Part shown: piece after piece, positions 18,154-27,169 of the stretch
Numbering within the stretch: position 1 is the stretch's first letter
Layout: every line of letters starts with the position of its first letter
DNA from: Christiangramia fulva
Lineage (GTDB): Bacteria; Bacteroidota; Bacteroidia; Flavobacteriales; Flavobacteriaceae
Reading direction: 5' to 3'
Length of the DNA stretch: 64,000 bases
NCBI RefSeq assembly: GCF_003024155.1
Contig: NZ_CP028136.1
Location: 2,480,001 to 2,544,000, forward strand
Translations under genes and position numbers: made by a program
Notes under the pieces: generated by a model
Databases searched by the model: none
What the model was told of the DNA's origin: nothing
The model's input: only the letters and a program-made list of their open reading frames with translations

Positions 18154-18468
18154 ATGAGCGAAGAGAAAAAAAATAAAGGTCAGAAAATCAATATAGAGCT
18201 GGACGAATCGGTTGCTGAAGGAACCTATTCCAATCTTGCAATTATCAACCATTCTGTTTCAGAATTTGTGGTTGACTTTGTAAATATCATGCCCGGGCGG
18301 CCCAAGAGCAAGGTTCGTTCAAGAATTATTCTTACTCCGCAGCACGCCAAACGACTTTTAAAAGCCCTGGGGGATAATATCAGTAAATTCGAGCAGGCTC
18401 ATGGAGAAATTCGCGATTACGAAAAAGCTCCGATCCCTTTAAATTTCGGCCCTACAGGTCAGGCTTAA
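18154..18468 (+). CDS. DUF3467 protein
   Basis: 104 residues from MSEEKKNKGQKINIELDESV; a TTG start at 18136 would add six residues. The family pattern is clear: NLAIINHSVSEFVVDFVNIMPG, then RSRIILTPQHAKRLLKALGDNI and a proline/glycine-rich tail. The family is widespread, small and has no known role to my knowledge. It is soluble, with no signal or membrane segment. Its place just after rpoC and the DinB gene is compatible with a housekeeping role, but nothing proves it. Confidence 0.88.
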   Translation: MSEEKKNKGQKINIELDESVAEGTYSNLAIINHSVSEFVVDFVNIMPGRPKSKVRSRIILTPQHAKRLLKALGDNISKFEQAHGEIRDYEKAPIPLNFGPTGQA

Positions 18469-18559
18469 TTTTAAGAAAATTCTTTTATTTAAAAGATGAA
18501 AATTGCCGTCGATAAGACCTGTAAACCTTTTTGTACTTAACATTTTCTTCTGAAGTTAT

Positions 18560-19573
18560 ATGAAACTGGAGCTTAAAAAATACGTACTTCAATTAAAGCA
18601 TACTTTTACCATTTCGCGGGAGTCGCATGACACCCAGGATACCCTCATCGCCTGTTTGAACCTTAATGATGAAACCGGGTACGGGGAGGCGACATCCAAT
18701 CCTTATTATAAGATCACGGTTGAAAGTATGAAATCTGAAATTGAAGAAATTCGTGATGAAATTGAAAACTTCGATTTCGAAACGCCGGCAAAATTTCATG
18801 TTTTTCTGGTCTCTAAAGGACTTTCAAATTTCAGTATTTGCGCTTTAGACCTTGCGGCTCATGATCTGTACGGAAAGCTCCAGGGAAAACCACTTTATAA
18901 GATCTGGAATACCGATAATTCGAAATATCCGGTCAGTAATTTCACAATTGGCCTTGACAGTATTGAGAAAATGGTGGCGAAGATGAAGGAACAGCCGTGG
19001 CCTATTTATAAGATCAAATTGGGCACTGATCATGACCTGGAGATCGTGAAGGAACTTCGGAAACACACCAATTCTAAATTTCGTGTGGATGCAAATTGTG
19101 GCTGGACTGCCGATCAGGCCATTAAAAATTCCAAAATACTGAAAGAGCTTGGGGTGGAATTTATCGAGCAGCCTTTAACTGCCGATGATTTTAAGGGTCT
19201 GAAAAAGCTTCAGGAGAATTCTGCACTGCCGATCATTGCTGATGAAAGCTGTATTGTAGAGGAAGATGTTGATAAATGTGTGGGTTATTTTGATGGGATC
19301 AACATTAAACTCACCAAGTGCGGCGGATTAACACCTGCCTTGCGAATGATCAAAAATGCAAAAAGTCAGGGGCTTAAAGTGATGGTGGGTTGTATGACCG
19401 AAAGCAGCGTTGGGATTTCGGCGATTGCGCAATTACTTCCACAACTGGATTATGTAGATATGGATGGTGCCCTGCTTCTGAAAAATGATATCGCGACCGG
19501 TGTGAATATTCTTGAAGATGGAAAGGTCATTTTTCCTGAAGAGAACGGAAGCGGAGTGAGACTTACCGAATGA
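18560..19573 (+). CDS. Dipeptide epimerase (L-Ala-D/L-Glu epimerase type)
   Basis: 337 residues of the enolase superfamily, muconate-lactonising subgroup. An N-terminal capping domain (1-115) is followed by the barrel. The catalytic features are visible: the KIKLG lysine, metal-binding acids in RVDANCGW, EQP and ADES, and a second catalytic lysine in GINIKLTKCGG. Such enzymes epimerise Ala-Glu and related dipeptides, often in recycling of cell-wall peptides. The stop overlaps the start of the next gene by 4 bases, so the two proteins probably work in the same pathway. The exact dipeptide is uncertain. Confidence 0.9.
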   Translation: MKLELKKYVLQLKHTFTISRESHDTQDTLIACLNLNDETGYGEATSNPYYKITVESMKSEIEEIRDEIENFDFETPAKFHVFLVSKGLSNFSICALDLAAHDLYGKLQGKPLYKIWNTDNSKYPVSNFTIGLDSIEKMVAKMKEQPWPIYKIKLGTDHDLEIVKELRKHTNSKFRVDANCGWTADQAIKNSKILKELGVEFIEQPLTADDFKGLKKLQENSALPIIADESCIVEEDVDKCVGYFDGINIKLTKCGGLTPALRMIKNAKSQGLKVMVGCMTESSVGISAIAQLLPQLDYVDMDGALLLKNDIATGVNILEDGKVIFPEENGSGVRLTE

Positions 19574-20616
19574 CATTTTATTTAGACCAGGCCGCCGGAA
19601 GAATCATTAATACAGATAAGGGTGAATTCCTATATTTTGGAGGTACCTCTTATCTCGGACTGCAGTATGATCCTGAATTTCAGGAGACATTAATTGAAAA
19701 TATAAAAAAGTACGGTACTAACTTCGGAGCTTCCCGTAAGGCCAATATCAGGCTTTCGGTTTTTGAAGAATTTGAAGATTTTATAGCCGGAAAAACCAAT
19801 TGTGAAGATGCGATATGTGTTTCTTCCGGATTTCTGGCGGGCCGGATGCTTTTGCATTATTTCAGCAGCAAGAATTATCAGCAATTCTGCGCGCCTAATA
19901 CGCATCCTGCTCTTATAGGAAGGGAAAGCCGTCTTTTTGATAAATATTCGGCCCTTGAACAGGAAATCACTGCTGAAAATACTTCTGAAAAAGAAACTGT
20001 TTTATTTCTTGACAGCATCGATTTTGATGGAAATAATTTCCCCGATTTTGAATGGCTTGAAAAAATAAACCTGGAAAACACTATTTTGGTCATTGACGAT
20101 TCCCATGGCTTTGGACTAATCGGTGAAGATGGTTTTGGACTGAATTATTATTTAAAAAAATTAAAGCCGAAAGAATTGATCATTTGCGGATCTCTTGGCA
20201 AAGCGCTGGCCACTCCCTGTGGAATTATTTCTGGATCTAAAAAAAGAATAAACGATCTGCGGAATCTTGGATTTTATGGTGGTGGAAGTCCGCCTTCCCC
20301 CGCGGCTTTACAAACTTTACTCGATTCGGAAATTCTTGTAAAGGATCGAATTCGGAAGGTCAGAAAGCATATTGAAAATTTTAATTCATTGACTTCTGCA
20401 GAATTTGAAGCCGTACGTTTACCTGTTCATCCAGTATTTACCTATGAGAACGAAAAGCTCACCGATCACCTGTTTTCAGAAAATATCATCACCACAAATT
20501 TCCATTATCCATTACCCGAATCACCATTACTGAGCAAAATCGTTCTGTCTGGTGGACATACTTCAGAAGATATTCAGAAACTCATCCAGAGTATCAACAA
20601 ATTTTATTCAAAGTAG
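19570..20616 (+). CDS. PLP-dependent alpha-oxoamine synthase/aminotransferase family protein
   Basis: 348 residues of fold-type I PLP enzymes close to 8-amino-7-oxononanoate synthase and 2-amino-3-ketobutyrate ligase. The PLP-contacting Asp is in VIDDSHGFGLIG and the likely Schiff-base Lys in CGSLGKALATPCG. It has the substrate-binding pattern GTNFGASRKANIR. No other biotin genes are near. Instead it overlaps the dipeptide epimerase by 4 bases, so it may act on a product of peptide or cell-wall recycling. It is shorter than typical BioF (about 385). Its stop is one base from the stop of the convergent symporter. Confidence 0.82.
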   Translation: MTFYLDQAAGRIINTDKGEFLYFGGTSYLGLQYDPEFQETLIENIKKYGTNFGASRKANIRLSVFEEFEDFIAGKTNCEDAICVSSGFLAGRMLLHYFSSKNYQQFCAPNTHPALIGRESRLFDKYSALEQEITAENTSEKETVLFLDSIDFDGNNFPDFEWLEKINLENTILVIDDSHGFGLIGEDGFGLNYYLKKLKPKELIICGSLGKALATPCGIISGSKKRINDLRNLGFYGGGSPPSPAALQTLLDSEILVKDRIRKVRKHIENFNSLTSAEFEAVRLPVHPVFTYENEKLTDHLFSENIITTNFHYPLPESPLLSKIVLSGGHTSEDIQKLIQSINKFYSK

Positions 20617-20617
20617 T

Positions 20618-21985
20618 TTAAGTGTACTTTTTAAAATAGATTTTCGCTGCTTTCATCACGCGCGGTGCCATGATAAGTGTTGAGATCATGGTTGGAATAG
20701 CCATTAAAGCAAAAAAACCGTCTATAAGGTTCAGAATAAAACTCAGGGTAGTGGTTGCCCCCAGAAGGATACTGAGAATATAAACATAGTTGTAATACTT
20801 CTTGTTTTCGGCACCAATGAGGAATGAAAGACATTTTGTACCGTAATACGAATAGGAGAAAAGCGAGGAAATACTAAATGCAAGGATGCACAACAGCAAC
20901 AAATAATTGCCAACATAGGGAATAGCCTGATCGAAAGCTGCCGCAGTAAGGCTTACGCCGTTTACATCGGTACTTTGCCAAACCCCTGTAACCAGAATAG
21001 CCATTGCAGTTAACGTACAGACCACGAGGGTATCTATTGCAGGCCCAAGCATGGCAATCAATCCTTCCCTTACTGGTTCAGTGGTTTTGCTCGCTCCGTG
21101 AGCCATAGTAGCAGTTCCTATACCGGCTTCATTTGAAAAAGCGCCGCGTCTAATTCCCAGTAAGATCAATCCGCCAAGCATTCCGCCTAAAAGCGGATCA
21201 CCTTTATAATTATTCGCCGCAAACGCGTCAATAAATATGAGGCCGAAATAATGCAATACAACATCAGAATTTACAAAAAGAATTATTAGCACCGACGCAA
21301 AATAGAGCAGGACCATGGCCGGAACCAGCCTGGAAACGGTTTTACTTATCCGATCGAGTCCGCCAATGATCACAACAGTGGTAATAATGGTGAGGAAAAT
21401 GCCGATTATCAGGCTGGAAGTAAAGCCGGTTTCAATATTATTAGGCTTTAAAAGAATATAGTTGATCGCCTGAGTAAGCTGGTTCACATTAAAAACCGGT
21501 AAAGCACCTACAAGGCCTGCGATCGCAAAAAAAGTGGCCAGGGGTTTCCATTTTCGACCTAATCCTTCCACGATAAAATACATCACACCACCCTGGATTT
21601 TACCTTCGGTATCCCTGCCCCGATACATTACTGCAAGCGTATTTGTGAAAAATTTCGTAGCCATTCCCACGACAGCACTTATCCAAAGCCAAAAGATCGC
21701 GCCGGGACCACCAACTGCAATGGCAACTGCCACACCGGCAATATTTCCCATTCCCACCGTAGAGGAGAGGGCCGTGGAAAGTGCCTGGAAATGGTTGATA
21801 TCTCCGGGATCATCCGGATTATTATATTTTCCCCTGAGAACTTCTATGGAATGACCTAAATACCGATAAGGAATGAATCTTGAATAGATCAGCAGGAAAA
21901 GTCCGCCGCCGATCAAAAGAATAACTAAAGGAATACCCCAGACAAAAGAGGCGAAATCAGCAATAAACTGGTCTATTTGGTGCAT
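20618..21985 (-). CDS. Alanine/glycine:cation symporter family protein
   Basis: 455 residues, about ten membrane segments, with AGCS family motifs: FQALSTALSSTVGMGNIAGVAVAI, GPGAIFWLWISAVVGMATKF and RRGAFSNEAGIGTA. It sits in the plasma membrane and takes up alanine or glycine with sodium. It is convergent with the epimerase/oxoamine-synthase pair with one base between stops. Uptake of alanine would fit with peptide recycling next door, but that link is inference. Confidence 0.93.
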   Translation of the reverse strand: MHQIDQFIADFASFVWGIPLVILLIGGGLFLLIYSRFIPYRYLGHSIEVLRGKYNNPDDPGDINHFQALSTALSSTVGMGNIAGVAVAIAVGGPGAIFWLWISAVVGMATKFFTNTLAVMYRGRDTEGKIQGGVMYFIVEGLGRKWKPLATFFAIAGLVGALPVFNVNQLTQAINYILLKPNNIETGFTSSLIIGIFLTIITTVVIIGGLDRISKTVSRLVPAMVLLYFASVLIILFVNSDVVLHYFGLIFIDAFAANNYKGDPLLGGMLGGLILLGIRRGAFSNEAGIGTATMAHGASKTTEPVREGLIAMLGPAIDTLVVCTLTAMAILVTGVWQSTDVNGVSLTAAAFDQAIPYVGNYLLLLCILAFSISSLFSYSYYGTKCLSFLIGAENKKYYNYVYILSILLGATTTLSFILNLIDGFFALMAIPTMISTLIMAPRVMKAAKIYFKKYT

Positions 21986-22056
21986 AGAAAATCTTTGTCC
22001 CGAAAATAGTAAAATTTGAAGTACTTCGCTTTAAATTATAAAAGGATAGTAGAAAT

Positions 22057-22285
22057 CACATTTAGGCTCCGCTCAATACGACATAGATTTTGGAAGAAAC
22101 AAAAATGAGGTCATGCTGAACTTGCCTGCCTGCCTTAGGCAGGTTTCAGCATCTCTAAGGGTTTTTTCCAAATTATTAATAATATTCGTGTCGTCACATT
22201 TCGACTCCGCTCAATGTGACATAGATTTTAGAAGAAACAAGAATGTGCCTGCCTGCGCCAGGCAGGTTTCAACATCTTTGGAGGT
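22057..22285. repeat. Two direct copies of a hairpin-rich intergenic repeat
   Basis: Copy A (about 22057-22160) and copy B (about 22193-22285) share GCTCAA..GACATAGATTTT and GAAGAAACAA. Each ends in a CCTGCC...GGCAGGTTTCA palindrome, and copy B has arms CCTGCCTG/CAGGCAGG. In copy B the start is a perfect hairpin: GTCACATT, loop TCGACTCCGCTC, AATGTGAC. Its loop is the reverse complement of GAGCGGAGTCGA, close to the core beside the tRNAs. The 332-base gap between the symporter start and the prfC stop holds these repeats and no gene. Confidence 0.9.
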
Positions 22286-22317
22286 CATTAAACAAGTTCA
22301 GGATAAAGTCCCAAATA

Positions 22318-23907
22318 TTAAAATTCCGATGTAAAATGGAATTTAATTGACGGGTATTTTTGCTGCGTCATTTGCAAACTGAACTGTGAATCGGCTAAAA
22401 ACACCATCTGTCCTGATTTATCTTTTGCAAGAAATTTTGCTTTTACCCTCTTAAAATCAGCAAATTCTTCATTTTTAGGATCTTCAGGTTCCACCCAGGT
22501 AGCCTTAAAAACATTCAAATTTTCGTAAGTACATTTGGCTCCGTATTCGTGTTCCAGGCGATATTGAATAACTTCAAACTGAAGGGCTCCAACGGTTCCA
22601 ATAATTTTCCTTCCGTTTAGATCAAGGGTGAAAAGCTGCGCCACGCCTTCATCCATCAGCTGGTCAATTCCTTTTTCCAGCTGTTTCGATTTCATGGGAT
22701 CGGCATTATTGATATAACGAAAATGCTCCGGTGAAAAACTCGGGATTCCCTTATACATTAACTGTTCGCCTTCGGTTAGTGTATCGCCGATCTTAAAATT
22801 TCCGGTATCGTGAAGTCCCACGATATCTCCCGGCCAGGAAACATCAACCACTTCCTTTTTTTCAGCGAAAAAAGCATTAGGTGATGAGAATTTCATGTTT
22901 TTTCCCTGGCGGACATGCAGATAATTCTTATTTCTTTCAAATTTTCCTGAAACGATCTTGACAAAAGCGAGTCGGTCGCGGTGCTTGGGATCCATATTCG
23001 CATGGATCTTAAAAACGAAACCTGTAAAATCTTTTTCATCAGGTTTTACAATTCTGGTATCGCTTTCCTTAGGTCTCGGAGGCGGAGCAATAGTGATAAA
23101 GCAATCAAGAAGTTCTCTTACGCCAAAATTATTCAGGGCCGAACCAAAAAATACCGGCTGAAGCCTTCCTTCAAGATAGGCTTTGCGATCAAATTCGGGA
23201 TAAACACCCTGGGCAAGTTCCAGCTCTTCCCTAAGCGTATCAGCAGCTTTACTTCCTATTAATTCATCGAGTTCAGAAGTTGAGAGGTCATCTATTTCGA
23301 TGGTTTCTTCGATATCTTTTCGAGGATCGCCAGTGAATAAGTTCACATTCTTTTCCCAAATATTGTAAATCCCTTTAAAATCGTATCCCATTCCGATAGG
23401 AAAACTCAGGGGAGTAACGGTAAGATTCAGTTTTTGTTCAATTTCATCCAGCAATTCAAAGGCATCCTTTCCTTCCCGGTCCAGTTTGTTGATAAACACG
23501 ATCATCGGGATATTGCGCATTCGGCAAACCTCCACGAGTTTTTCCGTTTGTTCCTCAACCCCTTTGGCGACATCGATCACCACTATCACACTATCAACAG
23601 CGGTAAGTGTTCGGAAGGTATCTTCGGCAAAATCCTTGTGACCGGGAGTATCGAGAATATTGATCTTGATTCCTTCGTATTCAAAAGCAAGCACTGAGGT
23701 TGCGACCGAAATTCCTCTCTGGCGCTCGATCTCCATAAAGTCACTGGTAGCACCTTTTTTGATTTTATTCGATTTCACCGCTCCCGCTTCCTGGATCGCA
23801 CCACCGAATAAAAGCAATTTCTCGGTAAGCGTGGTTTTACCGGCATCCGGGTGGGAAACGATCCCAAAAGTTCGACGTTTATTGATCTCTTTCTGATACT
23901 GCTTCAT
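22318..23907 (-). CDS. prfC: Peptide chain release factor 3
   Basis: 529 residues, full length. G domain motifs are SHPDAGKTT, DTPGHKDF and NKLDREG. RF3-specific segments are present, such as GATSDFMEIERQRGISVATSV and the C-terminal LQFEVIQYRLEHEYG. RF3 uses GTP to release RF1 and RF2 from the ribosome after termination. It is transcribed alone from its own promoter (23927-23957), divergent from the OmpA-domain gene. Confidence 0.97.
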   Translation of the reverse strand: MKQYQKEINKRRTFGIVSHPDAGKTTLTEKLLLFGGAIQEAGAVKSNKIKKGATSDFMEIERQRGISVATSVLAFEYEGIKINILDTPGHKDFAEDTFRTLTAVDSVIVVIDVAKGVEEQTEKLVEVCRMRNIPMIVFINKLDREGKDAFELLDEIEQKLNLTVTPLSFPIGMGYDFKGIYNIWEKNVNLFTGDPRKDIEETIEIDDLSTSELDELIGSKAADTLREELELAQGVYPEFDRKAYLEGRLQPVFFGSALNNFGVRELLDCFITIAPPPRPKESDTRIVKPDEKDFTGFVFKIHANMDPKHRDRLAFVKIVSGKFERNKNYLHVRQGKNMKFSSPNAFFAEKKEVVDVSWPGDIVGLHDTGNFKIGDTLTEGEQLMYKGIPSFSPEHFRYINNADPMKSKQLEKGIDQLMDEGVAQLFTLDLNGRKIIGTVGALQFEVIQYRLEHEYGAKCTYENLNVFKATWVEPEDPKNEEFADFKRVKAKFLAKDKSGQMVFLADSQFSLQMTQQKYPSIKFHFTSEF

Positions 23908-23926
23908 GGCCTTGAATTACGAGCGG

Positions 23927-23957
23927 CAAAAGTACTATTATTTTAGCTTTTCTGAAA
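23927..23957 (-). promoter_or_regulatory. prfC promoter
   Basis: Read on the - strand: TTTC, 19 bases, then TACTTTTG (TAnnTTTG), about 20 bases before the prfC ATG. The -33 box has one mismatch. Confidence 0.6.
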
Positions 23958-24050
23958 CAGCCTTTAGATGATAATTAGCTTCATTTTGAAGTATAAATCT
24001 GGGGAAAATCAGTAATTTATACCCTAATTTCCGCGGAGTTTTTATACAAT

Positions 24051-25655
24051 ATGCGTTTTACCCTTCAGAACCTGAAATTTTACGGATTATATTTCTGTAT
24101 ATTTTTTTATGGGATTTCTTTTAGAGCCCAGACAAAATACGAGGTCATCCCGGCGGGTTCTTATGCGCTGAATTTGGGTTTAACCCCCCAGACTAAATCG
24201 AATGCACTCAAGCCTTATGGGTTTATTTACAGGGTTCTCAGGGATTTTCCGGTAGAAATAAAATGGGTGATCAATCCTGAAAAAGAAAAAGATGGGATTG
24301 ATTTTAGCCTTGGTGAGGAAGATTTCCGTTCCGGATCCTTCATTATTCCTGTTTCTTATATTTCTGAAGATTTAAAGGAATTTATTGGCAACTGGGAAGC
24401 AAAAGGAATCGTTGGTTCCTTTTTGAAAGAAGATAAAAAATTGCCCGTTTTTACTGAATTATCGGTAGATCCGAAGTGGACGCTTGATAAACAGAATGGC
24501 AGTATCGCTTTGAACTTTTTTAAAGCTGCATTGATACCCTCATCGGCTTATGGAGGGAATGACGCTTCTAACTGGAAAAATCCATGGGAACTGGACATTT
24601 GCGATGATATTTTTGTGATGCCTCATGCCGAGCCTAAATTTGAGACTCATAAAAACCTCTATATCTGGAATACGAAATATAAAGGCGCGATCTGGGCGGG
24701 CTGCCACGCTGCAAGTCAGATGGAAAATCTATATGGATATGTTGAGATCGGTAATTCATCAAAACTGATTCAGCTAAACTTCCTTTCAGCGGGTGCTGCG
24801 GGAGCACGAACCACAGGCTTGATTCCTTTTCATGAACACCGTTATGCCACCCCTCCATACGAGCATAGGCTGCCGGCCGATCCTGTTTCGCAATATATTG
24901 GGGTTTCAGATAAAGCCATGCTGAATGGTTCAGAAAGAATATTTTATCCCAAGAAAGCCAACGCCTGGCGGGAAAATGTAAAAGAGATCGTTATTGATCC
25001 CACTGCGCCTGATGTTCCTTCGCTTTCTTATGGTCCCGGCTGTGTTTTGCTTTATGGTCATGGTTTTGGTAATCCCTCGAACGGGCTTGTTATGTACCAG
25101 GCTTCGCATGATATTTCGGGTGACGGTCCGGCCAATATCGCGGCTATCAGGGCATTTTTAAACTGGAGTTTTTACGCAACTGAAATTAAGCGCAGGGAAA
25201 ATATCATCCGATTTCAGAATGAACTTGGCGATAAGATCTTTGCGGCAAGAGTAGGAGATGACCTGGGAAAAATGCTCAATCTGGACCCTATTCTTTTTGA
25301 TCTGGATAAAGCTGAAATTAAGCCGAAAGCAGGCCGGGAACTGGAACAAATTGCCGATTATATGCTTGAATACCCTGAATTGCTTATCGATATTCGCTCA
25401 CATACCGATAGCCGGGCCGATGATGCCTATAATATTAACCTTTCTAATGAAAGAGTGAAAGCAACCAAAGAATTTCTTATTAGCCGGGGAATTGATCGCG
25501 CGAGAATATCGGGTAGAGGTTATGGAGAAACTGAACTTGTAAATGACTGTAGAAACGGGGTTCCCTGTTCTGAAGCACAGCATGAACAGAACCGTCGTTC
25601 AGAATTCATATTATCCATAAACTGCGATCTTTATACAGGAAAACTTAAACTTTAG
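24051..25655 (+). CDS. OmpA-domain envelope protein with a large N-terminal domain
   Basis: 534 residues. A hydrophobic N-terminus (about 10-25, ending SFRAQ) looks like a signal peptide. Residues about 25-385 form a domain I do not recognise firmly. It resembles regions I recall in large secreted Bacteroidetes proteins with a glutamine-amidotransferase-like look (LKPYGFIYRVLRDFPVEIKW, GPGCVLLYGHGF, IRAFLNWSF). Residues about 410-530 are an OmpA/MotB peptidoglycan-binding domain (LFDLDKAEIKPKAG, HTDSRADDAYNINLSNERV, RGYGETELVNDC, QNRRSEF). The protein is probably outer-membrane or periplasmic and tethered to peptidoglycan. It is a single gene, divergent from prfC. Confidence 0.85.
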   Translation: MRFTLQNLKFYGLYFCIFFYGISFRAQTKYEVIPAGSYALNLGLTPQTKSNALKPYGFIYRVLRDFPVEIKWVINPEKEKDGIDFSLGEEDFRSGSFIIPVSYISEDLKEFIGNWEAKGIVGSFLKEDKKLPVFTELSVDPKWTLDKQNGSIALNFFKAALIPSSAYGGNDASNWKNPWELDICDDIFVMPHAEPKFETHKNLYIWNTKYKGAIWAGCHAASQMENLYGYVEIGNSSKLIQLNFLSAGAAGARTTGLIPFHEHRYATPPYEHRLPADPVSQYIGVSDKAMLNGSERIFYPKKANAWRENVKEIVIDPTAPDVPSLSYGPGCVLLYGHGFGNPSNGLVMYQASHDISGDGPANIAAIRAFLNWSFYATEIKRRENIIRFQNELGDKIFAARVGDDLGKMLNLDPILFDLDKAEIKPKAGRELEQIADYMLEYPELLIDIRSHTDSRADDAYNINLSNERVKATKEFLISRGIDRARISGRGYGETELVNDCRNGVPCSEAQHEQNRRSEFILSINCDLYTGKLKL

Positions 25656-25675
25656 GAATTGCTTAATGACCAATC

Positions 25676-25707
25676 TTGTGATAGAAAAGTCCGATTTTGT
25701 ACATTTG
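25676..25707 (+). promoter_or_regulatory. idi promoter
   Basis: TTG at 25676-25678, 21 bases, then TACATTTG at 25700-25707, 16 bases before the idi ATG. It would drive the idi-PTPS-prxQ cluster. Confidence 0.65.
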
Positions 25708-25723
25708 GGCATCAAATAAAAGA

Positions 25724-26242
25724 ATGGCTACAGAAAAAGTAATACTGGTAAATGAAAATGACGAGCAGATTGGCCTGATGGAGAAGATCGAGGCTCATGA
25801 AAAAGCCTTGCTGCATCGTGCGTTTTCGGTGTTTGTATTTAACGAAAAGAAGGAGCTTATGATACAGCAACGGGCTTTTTCAAAATATCATTCGCCCGGA
25901 TTATGGACCAACACCTGTTGCAGTCATCAGCGCGAGGGGGAATCGAATATAGAGGCCGGAAAGCGTCGCCTTCAGGAAGAAATGGGTTTTACCTGCGACC
26001 TGAAAGATACGATTTCGTTTATTTATGAAGCACCCTTCGATAATGGCCTTACCGAACATGAATTTGATCATATTCTGATCGGTCATTTTGAAGGCGAACC
26101 TGATCTTAATCCCGATGAGGTCGCTGCCTGGAAATGGATGTCGCTGGAAGACCTGAAAGAAGATATGGTAAAAAATCCCGATATTTATACTGAATGGTTT
26201 AAGATCATTTTTGAAAAATACTATTCTCATATCCATCATTAA
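25724..26242 (+). CDS. idi: Isopentenyl-diphosphate delta-isomerase (type I)
   Basis: 172 residues from MATEKVILVNENDEQIGLM. The type I Nudix-like fold is shown by LLHRAFSVFVFNEKKELMIQQRA, the active-site TNTCCSH and the metal-binding REGESNIEAGKRRLQEEMGF, then EHEFDHILIG and WKWMSLEDL. It converts isopentenyl diphosphate to dimethylallyl diphosphate for isoprenoid and quinone synthesis in the cytoplasm. Its stop overlaps the next ATG by one base. Confidence 0.95.
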   Translation: MATEKVILVNENDEQIGLMEKIEAHEKALLHRAFSVFVFNEKKELMIQQRAFSKYHSPGLWTNTCCSHQREGESNIEAGKRRLQEEMGFTCDLKDTISFIYEAPFDNGLTEHEFDHILIGHFEGEPDLNPDEVAAWKWMSLEDLKEDMVKNPDIYTEWFKIIFEKYYSHIHH

Positions 26243-26652
26243 TGAAAATAACAGTTCATAGAAAAGCTCATTTTAATGCGGCACACCGCCTTTTTCGAAA
26301 AGACTGGGATGATAAGCGCAACCTGGAGATCTTCGGGAAGTGCAGCAATCCCAATTATCATGGGCATAATTATGAACTCACTGTTTCTGTTACCGGGGAA
26401 CCAGATCCCGAAACCGGTTTTGTAATGGACCTTAAAATTTTAAAGGAACTTATTTACGAGGAAGTTGAAGAGGCTTTTGATCACAAGAATCTTAATATTG
26501 AGGTTCCTGAGTTTAAAGATCTTAATCCTACTGCCGAGAATATTGCGGTGGTTATCTGGAATAAACTTCGTCAAAGGATCCAGAAGAAACATGATCTGGA
26601 AGTAACCCTGTATGAAACACCTCGCAATTTTGTGAGTTATAAAGGAGAATAA
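26242..26652 (+). CDS. 6-pyruvoyl-tetrahydropterin synthase family protein
   Basis: 136 residues with the family zinc histidines (HFNAAHRL, NYHGHNYEL) and the catalytic cysteine region FGKCSNPNYHGH, then GFVMDLKILKE and FDHKNLN. The family includes PTPS and 6-carboxy-tetrahydropterin synthase (QueD) of queuosine synthesis. Which one this is cannot be settled, since no other queuosine genes are visible. It overlaps idi by one base and precedes prxQ by one base. Confidence 0.9.
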   Translation: MKITVHRKAHFNAAHRLFRKDWDDKRNLEIFGKCSNPNYHGHNYELTVSVTGEPDPETGFVMDLKILKELIYEEVEEAFDHKNLNIEVPEFKDLNPTAENIAVVIWNKLRQRIQKKHDLEVTLYETPRNFVSYKGE

Positions 26653-26653
26653 T

Positions 26654-27103
26654 TTGAAAAAAGGAGACCAGGTACCAAATATCAGTCTAAAAGATCAGAA
26701 CGGAAATGATTTTAGTTTTGAAGAGCTGAAAGGGAAAGCTTTCGTGGTTTATTTTTATCCAAAGGATTTTACCCCGGGATGCACAAAGGAAGCCTGTAAT
26801 TTCAGGGATAGTTATGAAGATTTTAAAGAATTGGGAGCTGAAGTTATAGGAATAAGCGCCGATTCTGAGGATTCACATTCCAGTTTTGCCGATAAATATG
26901 AGTTGCCTTATATCCTCCTTTCCGATGAAGATAAAAAGGCCCGTGAAGCTTTCGGTGTTCAACCAAACCTCCTCGGACTCCTTCCCGGAAGGGAAACTTT
27001 CATTTTTGATAAGGAAGGTAAATTACTCCATAAGTTCAACAGCATGAATGCTTCAAGGCATATGCCCGAAGCCCTAACAGTTTTACGCAAAAATTTGAAT
27101 TAA
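26654..27103 (+). CDS. bcp: Peroxiredoxin, Bcp/PrxQ type
   Basis: 149 residues starting at TTG (MKKGDQVPNISLKDQNG); no early in-frame ATG fits the family N-terminus. The peroxidatic Cys43 and nearby resolving Cys48 are in DFTPGCTKEAC, the atypical two-cysteine PrxQ arrangement. It reduces hydrogen peroxide and organic peroxides with thioredoxin. An SD-like AAAGGAG at 26641-26647, 6 bases before the TTG, supports this start and is unusual for the phylum. Confidence 0.93.
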   Translation: MKKGDQVPNISLKDQNGNDFSFEELKGKAFVVYFYPKDFTPGCTKEACNFRDSYEDFKELGAEVIGISADSEDSHSSFADKYELPYILLSDEDKKAREAFGVQPNLLGLLPGRETFIFDKEGKLLHKFNSMNASRHMPEALTVLRKNLN

Positions 27104-27169
27104 AATTTCTGCAGAATTTCAATTTCATATTGAAAAATGACTTAAATTCGCAGCCGAAATTTACAAGAT

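Noticed and set aside
22113..22334. Short + strand open frame in the intergenic repeat region
   Set aside because: It is translated from the palindromic repeat and has low-complexity content.
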